Under the pieces are notes generated by a model. It had not been told where the DNA came from. It saw only the letters and a list, made by a program, of their open reading frames with translations, and ran no database searches. Position numbers and translations under genes: made by a program. Positions 54,379 through 62,927 of a stretch of 64,000 nt of DNA are shown here, in pieces; position 1 is the first letter of the stretch; the number at the start of each line of letters is the position of its first letter. This DNA is from Flavobacteriales bacterium (lineage in GTDB: Bacteria; Bacteroidota; Bacteroidia; Flavobacteriales_F; PHOS-HE28), in assembly GCA_016717305.1 (NCBI GenBank), contig JADKFY010000001.1:372001-436000 (forward strand), read 5' to 3'.

Positions 54379-54720
54379 AGGTCGGTGGGTTGGGGGGTTG
54401 TTGGTTGGGGGAGGTTTTTTGGCGATTATGGGGTGAATTTCTGGGGGGGGGTCCGCGGCCCAAGTGGGGGGTGGGGGGACGCGGGGGGGGGGGGGGAGGG
54501 GGGGCGTGGGGAAAGGAGGAAGGAAGAATATGGAGTGGCAGGGCGGTGTTCCGGGGGGTTGTTGTTCCGGGTGCGGCGGGGCGCGCATGGCATGTTGGCT
54601 TTTTGGTTGCACGGGTGGGGGGTTGATACGCATCATGGAGGTAGGGGGGGGGGGGGGGGGGTTTGGGGGGGGGGGGGGGGGGGGGGGGGAAGGAGCCAGG
54701 GGGGGGGGGGCGGGGTCGGG
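54379..54720. repeat. G-homopolymer low-complexity region
   Basis: About 340 bases in which the plus strand is mostly G, with single T, C or A interruptions and runs of up to about 25 G near 54641-54715. No normal gene can be read; the apparent ORFs on both strands are Gly-rich or Pro-rich products of the runs. The 54354-55080 gap (727 bp) otherwise has no gene. Either poly-G read artefact in the assembly or a real G-quadruplex-prone tract; the former is more likely. Confidence 0.85.
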
Positions 54721-55035
54721 ACACCTCAGCACTCGCAGGCCTGGTCGCGAGACGTCCATCTGCATGCGCTAGTGGTAAGAAGACCGACCCATCGCTTATC
54801 AAGGATCATTCCAAATTGGCCTTCATTTTGTCTGGAAGGCTAGGGGGACGGTGCTTAGGTGCGTCCTGGTGAATGGCCTCTGGGTGGTTCCGGTGCCGAT
54901 TCGACGGCTCCGTTTACCGCTTCGGCTAAATGTCATGGAATTGTCAGGCGAACTTCCCGAACTTCGAGGCGTTCGGGATGATGCAATTTCCAAGAACAAA
55001 AGCTTTGGGTCCCAGTTGGTCTGCCGTTCGCACGT

Positions 55036-55066
55036 GCAGGTCATGTTCATGTTCATGTTGACCTGC
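55036..55066 (+). promoter_or_regulatory. Hairpin with CATGTT repeats before the cytochrome cluster
   Basis: GCAGGTCA (55036-55043) pairs with TGACCTGC (55059-55066) around a loop with repeated TGTTCA units. It sits 14 bases before the first gene of the cluster and could be an operator or leader structure. The 54720-55035 stretch shows no gene. Confidence 0.35.
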
Positions 55067-55080
55067 GAGCCACGGAACTG

Positions 55081-55941
55081 ATGACGAAATCCACACACAT
55101 CCTCTTCATCGGCTCCATGGTCGCGATCACAGTGGTGGTAACGACCTACCTCGCGTACACCGGCTATTCGTATTATGAGCTTCCCTTGGAGGAACGGTTC
55201 TATCATCCGCGCCATGCGTGGTTCAAACCAAGTGGTGCGTTCGGGCATGGTATCGGGATCCTCGGCACGTTCTTGATCCTGTTCGGTGTGACGATCTACA
55301 TCGCCCGCAAGCGGTACAACTTCATGTCCAAGCAACTCCGGCTGAAGTACCTGCTGGAGTTCCACATTTTCCTGTGTACGCTGGGGCCGATCATGGTGCT
55401 GTTCCACACTGCGTTCAAATTCGGTGGATTGGTTTCGGTGGCGTTCTGGAGCATGGTGGCGGTAGTGGCCAGTGGTGTGATCGGTCGCTTCATCTATATC
55501 CAGATCCCCCGAACCATCGAGGGGCGGGAGCTCAGTCTTTCTGAGGTGAAGAACATGCGGAACGATCTGGTGGAGAAGCTCAAAGCCAGCGCTGGATTCG
55601 AGGACAAACTGATCGACTTGATCACCGGTGTCGGCAAGTCGGATGGCGTGGTAGCGATGGGGCCGAATTTCATGGTGCGCTATTCACGGGAACGAAAGGC
55701 GATCGGCATGATCCGGGCTACGCTTGGTCAACGCAACGTGCCACGGGAGGAGCAGGTGTCGATCATCCGCATGGTGAAGGAAGAATTCGCATTGACGCAT
55801 CGCATGGGTCGTTTGCTCACGATGCAACAACTTTTCAAATATTGGCATGTAGCGCATCTACCATTCGCGCTGATCATGCTGATCGTGCTCGTCATTCACG
55901 TTGCAGTTACACTGGCATTCGGTTATCGCTGGATCTTCTGA
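55081..55941 (+). CDS. His-rich integral membrane protein, candidate b-type cytochrome
   Basis: 286 residues with about five membrane helices (roughly 8-27, 52-74, 94-111, 118-140 and 259-280) and a cytoplasmic or periplasmic loop of about 110 residues before the last. His56, His95, His109, His256, His259 and His273 lie in or next to helices, as needed for bis-His heme b, but no standard cytochrome b signature is seen. Its stop overlaps the next start by one base (TGATG), so it is coupled to the ferredoxin/flavin reductase. It is likely the inner-membrane electron carrier of the cluster. Confidence 0.75.
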   Translation: MTKSTHILFIGSMVAITVVVTTYLAYTGYSYYELPLEERFYHPRHAWFKPSGAFGHGIGILGTFLILFGVTIYIARKRYNFMSKQLRLKYLLEFHIFLCTLGPIMVLFHTAFKFGGLVSVAFWSMVAVVASGVIGRFIYIQIPRTIEGRELSLSEVKNMRNDLVEKLKASAGFEDKLIDLITGVGKSDGVVAMGPNFMVRYSRERKAIGMIRATLGQRNVPREEQVSIIRMVKEEFALTHRMGRLLTMQQLFKYWHVAHLPFALIMLIVLVIHVAVTLAFGYRWIF

Positions 55942-57269
55942 TGGAAGTGCTCCTGGAACAAATAGCGATCTACGGTTCAGTGGCCCTGTTATGCGGGCTG
56001 GTGATCTTCTTCTACATGCGCAGTTTGAAGAAGAAGTCCGATGTGGTGGTGCAGAAAGTGGAAACCGCTAAAGCCGAGGGCACGTTCGAGCCGGTATCGC
56101 TGCATCCGTACATCGACCTGAACACGTGCATCGGTAGCGCCGCCTGTATTGCGGATTGTCCTGAGAAGGACATCCTAGGCATCGTGAACGGCAAAGCGAC
56201 CGTGATACATGCATCGAACTGTGTGGGGCACGGCGCGTGTTTTCATGCTTGTCCGGTGGAAGCAATTTCCTTGCGCATTGGCACAGAAAAGCGCGGTGTG
56301 GAATTACCACATGTGGATGAACATTTCCAGAGCAACATCGCTGGGATCTTTATCGCAGGCGAACTCGGTGGGATGGGCCTGATCAAGAACAGTGTGGAAC
56401 AAGGCCAACAGGCAATGGAAAGCATTGCCGGTCGTAAGACCACAAAGCGTGAAGGCGTGTTGGATGTGGTGATAATCGGCGCCGGACCGGCCGGTATCTC
56501 CGCCACATTGGAAGCCAAGAAACGCGGTCTTAGCAGTGTCACGTTGGAGCAGGATTCGTTGGGCGGAACGGTATTCACATTCCCGCGTGCGAAGATCGTG
56601 ATGACCGCTCCAATGGATCTTCCGCTATATGGTCAAGCGAAATTATTCGATACCTCTAAAGGCGAACTGCTATCGCTCTGGAAGAAGGTGATCGACGAAC
56701 AAGGGATCACGATCACCGAGCATACCAAGGTCGAAAGTATCCTGCCACAGAAAGATGGCACGTTCAAAGTTTCAACCAACACCGGCGCAGATCACGTTAG
56801 CCATAATGTGCTTCTTGCGATCGGAAGACGCGGTAGTCCGCGGAAACTCGGCGTACCCGGTGAGGATCTGCAGAATGTAGCGTACCGTTTGTTGGAGCCG
56901 GAGAACATCCATGGTAAGAAGGCTATCGTAGTGGGTGGCGGTGATAGCGCGGTGGAGTCGGCGATGTTGTTGGCGGAGGACAATGAAGTGATCTTGTCCT
57001 ATCGCAAGGATCAATTCGCACGGATCAAACCGAAGAACAAAACGGCGATCGAGGAAGCCATTTCTTCCGAGAAACTAAAAGTGATCTTCAATTCGGACTT
57101 GGTGAACATCACGGAGGAGTCGGTATTGTTGAAAGTTGGCGAGGAGACGAAGGAGTTGAAGAATGACCTCGTGTACATTTTCGCTGGAGGTGAATTGCCG
57201 ACGAGCTTCTTGCAGAAAGCCGGGGTTGAGATCACAAAACGATTCGGACACATTGTGAAAAAGCACTAG
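55941..57269 (+). CDS. Membrane-anchored ferredoxin/flavin NAD(P)H-type oxidoreductase
   Basis: 442 residues. An N-terminal membrane helix (about 7-27) is followed by a double ferredoxin domain (about 58-112), then a thioredoxin-reductase-like fold with FAD motif GAGPAGISA (about 180-188) and NAD(P) motif VVGGGDSAVES (about 335-345). The two ferredoxin sites read CIGSAACIADCP (Cys63, 69, 73) and CVGHGACFHACP (Cys94, 100, 104). In both, the second Cys of CxxCxxCxxxCP is absent (Ser66 and His97 instead), so ligation must differ from two standard 4Fe-4S clusters. The protein could pass electrons from NAD(P)H to the membrane protein upstream and on to the cytochromes. It overlaps both neighbours by one base. 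Confidence 0.85.
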   Translation: MEVLLEQIAIYGSVALLCGLVIFFYMRSLKKKSDVVVQKVETAKAEGTFEPVSLHPYIDLNTCIGSAACIADCPEKDILGIVNGKATVIHASNCVGHGACFHACPVEAISLRIGTEKRGVELPHVDEHFQSNIAGIFIAGELGGMGLIKNSVEQGQQAMESIAGRKTTKREGVLDVVIIGAGPAGISATLEAKKRGLSSVTLEQDSLGGTVFTFPRAKIVMTAPMDLPLYGQAKLFDTSKGELLSLWKKVIDEQGITITEHTKVESILPQKDGTFKVSTNTGADHVSHNVLLAIGRRGSPRKLGVPGEDLQNVAYRLLEPENIHGKKAIVVGGGDSAVESAMLLAEDNEVILSYRKDQFARIKPKNKTAIEEAISSEKLKVIFNSDLVNITEESVLLKVGEETKELKNDLVYIFAGGELPTSFLQKAGVEITKRFGHIVKKH

Positions 57270-58852
57270 TGAAAGCGTTACGTACATACCTGATATTCAT
57301 GCTTGCTCTGCTTGCAGGGTCAGGCTACGCGCAGCTTTCACCGGGTGACCTTACCGATGCGCACGCGAAGTGGGAGGGCATGAGCAACTGCACCCAATGC
57401 CATGATCTTGGCAACAAGGTGACCAATGCGAAGTGCCTGGAATGCCACAAGGAAATGAAGACCTTGATCAGCAAGAAGCAAGGCTTCCATGTGAGCAAGG
57501 AGGTGAAAGGGCAGGATTGTTCCAAGTGCCACAGCGAGCACCATGGCCGCAAGTTCGAAATGGTGCGCTTCGATGAAAAGACCTTCGATCACGGTCTTAC
57601 CGGTTACACTTTGGAAGGTGCGCACAAACCCATCGATTGCCGCGATTGCCATAAACCGGATAATATCAAGGACCGCGAGATCAAAGCGCGCAAAGGCACC
57701 TTCCTCGGAATGGATGAAGCTTGTCTATCCTGCCACAAGGATTTCCATCAAGGCACCATGTCCGGCGAATGTTTGAAGTGCCATGACATGCAGGCTTTCC
57801 GTCCGGCGAGCCGATTCGATCACAACGAAACGGACTTCAAACTGAAGGGCAAACATGTGCCTGTCGATTGCAAGGAATGTCACGGAACGATCACCCGGAA
57901 CGGTGTGGATTTCCAAGTGTTCAACGATGTGCCGCATGCGGATTGCAAGGCGTGCCACGATGATCCGCACACTTCACGGATCATTGGCGCGTGTGCCCAA
58001 TGCCATACTGAAGAAGCGTTCTCGATCTTCCATGGAAAGGGACGTTTTGATCACAATACAACGGTCTTCAAACTGAATGGAAAGCACAAGACCACGGATT
58101 GTTACGCGTGCCATGCAAAGTCGAGTGATCCAGTTCGTGTGTTCGCGGATCGGAAGGGCGTGGGGATGAATGAGTGTGCAACCTGTCACGAGGATGCGCA
58201 CGAAGGAAAATTCGGATCGGATTGCGCGAAGTGCCATCAGGAAACGAGCTTCAAGAAATTGAAGAACATGGATTCCTTCGATCACACATTGACGGATTTC
58301 CCACTACAGGGAAAGCATGTGGATGTGGATTGCAAGAAATGCCACCCGAACAACCTTACGGAACCGATCGTTTTCGATGCTTGCAATCGCTGTCACAAGG
58401 ACTTCCACGAAGGGGAATTTGCGAAGAACGGCGTGTCTCCTGATTGTATCGAATGCCACTTCCTGACCGATGGATTTGAAACGAGTTCGTTCACCTTCGA
58501 ACAACATCGAAGTACGAAATTCCCGCTGGAAGGAGCGCACATCGCCACGCCCTGCAACTCCTGCCACATGAAGGAGAACAACTGGAAATTTAGAGAGATA
58601 GGTTCGGTGTGTATCGACTGCCATGACAACGTGCATGGTGAGGATTTCGCGGTAAAGGGAGTTACGGATTGCAAGCGTTGTCATGTTTCCGAGACCTGGT
58701 TCCCCAGTAATTTCGATCATGACCTAACGGATTTCCCACTGGTGGGTGAGCATGTGAAGGTGGAATGCAAGGATTGTCATACGGTTGGGAGCGATGGTAA
58801 AGTGCCATCATTCAAGATCCAGAAGTACGAATGCGCCGACTGTCACAAATAG
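57269..58852 (+). CDS. Exported 20-heme c-type cytochrome
   Basis: 527 residues with a GTG start that overlaps the upstream stop. The signal peptide ends AGSGYAQ. There are 20 CxxCH heme sites (first CTQCH, last CADCH), spaced 15-40 residues apart, many in a cytochrome c3-like block FDH-x4-F-x-L-x-G-x-H-x5-C-x2-CH. The extra His residues likely give bis-His hemes of low potential. The protein is periplasmic or bound to the outer face. It overlaps the next cytochrome by 22 bases, so the two are translated together. Confidence 0.9.
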   Translation: MKALRTYLIFMLALLAGSGYAQLSPGDLTDAHAKWEGMSNCTQCHDLGNKVTNAKCLECHKEMKTLISKKQGFHVSKEVKGQDCSKCHSEHHGRKFEMVRFDEKTFDHGLTGYTLEGAHKPIDCRDCHKPDNIKDREIKARKGTFLGMDEACLSCHKDFHQGTMSGECLKCHDMQAFRPASRFDHNETDFKLKGKHVPVDCKECHGTITRNGVDFQVFNDVPHADCKACHDDPHTSRIIGACAQCHTEEAFSIFHGKGRFDHNTTVFKLNGKHKTTDCYACHAKSSDPVRVFADRKGVGMNECATCHEDAHEGKFGSDCAKCHQETSFKKLKNMDSFDHTLTDFPLQGKHVDVDCKKCHPNNLTEPIVFDACNRCHKDFHEGEFAKNGVSPDCIECHFLTDGFETSSFTFEQHRSTKFPLEGAHIATPCNSCHMKENNWKFREIGSVCIDCHDNVHGEDFAVKGVTDCKRCHVSETWFPSNFDHDLTDFPLVGEHVKVECKDCHTVGSDGKVPSFKIQKYECADCHK

Positions 58853-61800
58853 TTGTGATGCTCCTGTTCACAGGGCTGCGGGTTTCCGCGCAGTCGCCCC
58901 ACGGCGATGCCTTAGAGATCGATTGCAGTCAATGTCACAGCCCAGCCGGATGGACCAATCCCACCTTGATCTGGAGCGAAAAGGTTTCGGGTGCGATAAA
59001 GCATAAGGGACGTTCGCGACAGGTGGAAGGGAAGGTCACTTCGGATTCGAAGTCGGTGGTGTTCGATCACGATTCCACCGAGTTCCTCTTGGATGGTGTG
59101 CACAAAGTGGTGGATTGCAAGTCGTGCCACTCGACCATGGTGTTCGATCAAGCTCCAATGCAATGTATCGGTTGTCATTCGGATGTGCATAGCATGACCT
59201 TGGGTGATGATTGCGCCCGATGTCATACCCCACAGAGCTGGTTGGTCAATAACATCCCGGAGTTGCACGAACAGAATGGCTTCCCGCTCTTCGGTTCGCA
59301 TGCGAATTTGAGTTGCGTGGAGTGTCATGGCGATGGGAATTCGACCCAATTCAACCGGGTTGGGAACGATTGTATCAGTTGTCACCGGACCGATTTCATG
59401 AACACACGAGCCCCGGACCATAATGTCGGTGGTTTCTCCACGGACTGCTTCGAGTGTCATGATCCGATCGGCACCGGTTGGAACACGAACACGGTGGATC
59501 ACAGTTTCTTCCCACTGACCATGGGGCACGCCATTACGGATTGTAACCAGTGCCATACGACAGGCGTGTTCTCAGATGCATCACCGGAATGCGTGTCTTG
59601 CCACTTGAATGATTTCAATAGCACGACGAACCCGAACCACGTTCTGAGCGGTTTTTCTACGGATTGCGCTACATGCCATACGACCAATGTCGGTTGGACA
59701 CCGGTGTCATTTGATCACGCCGTTTATCCGCTGGTGGGCTCACATACCACGGTCTCCTGCGACGCCTGCCACAATGGTAATTACACGAATACCCCGAATA
59801 CCTGCGACGGTTGTCACTTGCCGGACTATAACGGCAGCACCAACCCGAACCACACAGCCGCAGGCTTTGCAACCGACTGCGCGACTTGTCACAACGAAAC
59901 GGCGTGGTCACCGAGCAGCTATGACCATGCGATCTATCCGCTGACGAACTCGCACGCTACGGTCTCCTGCGATCAATGTCACAACGGCAACTACGACAAC
60001 ACGCCGAACACCTGCGATGGTTGCCATATGACGGACTACAGTTCAGCAACCAATCCGAACCATGCAACAGCAGGCTTCCCAACGGATTGTGCGCAATGCC
60101 ACGACCCAACACTATGGACCAACGCGACCTTCGATCACAATATTTATCCGCTAATTGGTGCACACGCGACCACATCTTGTGACGCGTGCCACAACGGCGA
60201 CTACACGAATACACCGAACACCTGCGACGGCTGTCACCTGCCGGATTACAACGGATCAACGAACCCTAACCACACGGCTGCGGGCTTTGTGACGGACTGC
60301 GCGACCTGCCACAATGAAACGGCTTGGTCACCGAGCAGTTACGACCATGCGATCTATCCGCTAACGAACTCGCATGCGACGGTGAGTTGCGATCAGTGTC
60401 ACAACGGCAACTACACCAACACGCCGAACACGTGTGATGGTTGCCACATGACGGACTACAATTCAGCAACCAATCCGAACCATGCAACAGCAGGCTTCCC
60501 TACGGACTGCGCGCAATGCCATGACCAAACGCTTTGGACCAACGCGACCTTCGATCACAATATTTATCCGCTAATTGGTGCACACGCGACCACATCTTGC
60601 GACGCGTGCCACAACGGCAATTACACGAACACGCCGAACACCTGCGACGGTTGTCACCTGCCGGATTACAACGGATCAACGAACCCGAACCACGTAGCCG
60701 CGGGCTTCGCCACGGACTGCGCGACCTGCCACAATGAAACGGCTTGGTCACCGAGCAGTTACGACCATGCGATCTATCCACTAACGAACTCGCATGCGAC
60801 GGTGAGTTGTGACCAGTGTCACAATGGCAACTACACCAACACGCCCAACACGTGTGATGGCTGCCACATGACGGACTACCATTCCGCAACCCATCCGAAC
60901 CATGCAACCGCAGGCTTCCCTACCGACTGCGCGCAATGCCATGACCCAACGCTTTGGACCAACGCGACCTTCGATCACAATATTTATCCGCTAATTGGGC
61001 CCGCGACCATCTTGCGACGCGTGCCACAACGGCAATTACACGAACACGCCGAACACCTGCGACGGCTGTCACCTGCCGGATTACAACGGATCAACGAACC
61101 CGAACCACGGCTGCGGGCTTCGCCACGGACTGCGCGACCTGCCACAACGAGACGGCCTGGTCACCGAGCAGCTAGACCATGCGATCTATCCACTAACGAA
61201 CTCGCATGCGACGGTGAGTTGTGACCAATGCCACAATGGGAATTACAACAACACACCGAACACGTGTGATGGTTGCCACATGACGGAGTACAACTCTGCT
61301 ACAGATCCGAACCATGCAACAGCGGGCTTCCCATCGGATTGCGCACAGTGCCATGATCCAACGAACTGGAACAACGCGACCTTTGATCACAGTGGCTTCC
61401 CCTTGCTAGGCGCGCACGCTACTACCAGTTGTGATGCCTGCCACAACGGCAACTACACGAACACGCCGAACACCTGCGATGGTTGTCATCTGCCGGACTA
61501 CAACGGATCAACCAATCCGAACCACGTAGCCGCGGGCTTCGCCACGGACTGCGCGACCTGCCACAACGAGACGGCCTGGTCACCGAGCAGCTATGACCAT
61601 GCGATCTATCCGCTTACGAACGCACACGCTACTGTGAGTTGCGACCAATGCCACAACGGGAACTACACCAACACGCCGAACACCTGCGACGGTTGCCACA
61701 TGGCGGACTACACCGGCGCGGCGAACCCGAACCACGTGACGGCGGGCTTCCCGACGGACTGCGCACAGTGCCATGATCCAACGAACTGGAACAACGCGAC

Positions 61801-62878
61801 CTTTGATCACAGTGGCTTCCCCTTGCTAGGCGCGCACGCTACTACCAGTTGTGATGCCTGCCACAACGGCAACTACACGAACACGCCGAACACCTGCGAT
61901 GGTTGTCACCTGCCCGACTACAACGGATCAACCAATCCGAACCACGTAGCCGCGGGCTTCGCCACGGACTGCGCGACCTGCCACAACGAGACGGCCTGGT
62001 CACCGAGCAGCTATGACCATGCGATATATCCGCTTACGAACGCACACGCTACGGTGAGTTGCGACCAATGCCACAACGGGAACTACAACAACACGCCGAA
62101 CACGTGTGATGGTTGTCACATGACGGAGTACACAGGTGCAACGGATCCGAACCATGTTTCTGCGGGATTCCCGACCGATTGCGCGATCTGCCATGACCCA
62201 ACGCTTTGGACCAATTCCACATTTGATCATAACGCGACCAACTTCCCATTGACCGGCTCGCATATGGGACCGAGTTGCGTGACCTGTCATAGCAATGGAT
62301 ATCAAGGAACCCCAACGAATTGCGATGCTTGCCATATCGCGGATTACAATGGAACGACCAACCCGAACCACGTAACAGCTGGATTCCCAACGGATTGCGC
62401 CGTTTGCCACGATGTAACCAATTGGGCCCCAGCTACGTATGATCATAATGCGACCAACTTCCCGCTTGTTGGGGCGCACGTAGGCGTGAGTTGTGTTTCC
62501 TGCCATGCCAATGGATACACCGGCACACCGACGGACTGTAATGCCTGCCACATGCCGGACTACGACAGCGCCAATAACCCAAGCCATTCCTCGGCACTGT
62601 TCCCAACGGACTGTACCATGTGCCATAATTCCAACGCTTGGGACCCATCCACTTTTAACCACGATGGAGACTACTTCCCGATCTACAGCGGCAGGCACGA
62701 TGGTGAATGGAACACATGTGTTGAATGCCACACAGGTGGCAACTACTCTACCTTTGCGTGCATAAACTGCCACGAACACAATAACCAGAACCAGGTCAAC
62801 AATGACCACAGTGGGGTGAACGGTTACACTTACACGAGTCAAGCTTGTCTAAACTGCCATCCTGATGGGAACAATTGA
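58831..62878 (+). CDS. Giant multiheme c-type cytochrome, about 55 heme sites, with three indels
   Basis: About 1351 residues if the frame is restored. The signal peptide is RLSQIVVMLLFTGLRVSAQ. I count 55 CxxCH sites: ten in a unique N-terminal part, 36 in six 140-residue tandem units (59758-62275), and nine at the C-terminus. Each unit carries six sites in the order CDACH, CDGCH, CATCH, CDQCH, CDGCH, CAxCH. Between 61000 and 61180 the copy lacks 5, 2 and 1 bases relative to its neighbours, so the frame breaks at about 61003 and is restored only after 61174. The tail ends HPDGNN with no membrane helix or T9SS tail. It would act as a long electron wire or capacitor. Function is inferred from the heme count only. 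Confidence 0.85.
59758..62275 (+). repeat. Six tandem 420-bp units in the giant cytochrome gene
   Basis: Units begin at 59758, 60178, 60598, 61013, 61430 and 61850; the next repeat-like segment begins at 62276. Each is two 70-residue sub-units (three hemes each), one with LPDYNGS and one with MTDY or MTEY. Spacing is 420 bases except 415 and 417 at the indel copy. The fifth and sixth copies differ at only a few positions over about 300 bases, so recent duplication or gene conversion is evident. Confidence 0.9.
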
Positions 62879-62927
62879 GCATCGGAAATATGATCCGATC
62901 CAACAACTGTGGGACGTAGCTCGGTTG

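Noticed and set aside
54230..54843. Pro-rich and Gly-rich ORFs on both strands of the G tract
   Set aside because: They are products of homopolymer runs, with no codon or domain evidence.
59758..62275. CRISPR-like periodic repeats
   Set aside because: The 420-bp unit is coding, has no short conserved repeat with unique spacers, and no cas gene is nearby.
58912..62842. Long antisense ORFs over the multiheme cytochrome genes
   Set aside because: They are mirror frames of a repeated CxxCH array; the opposite strand has signal peptides and heme motifs.
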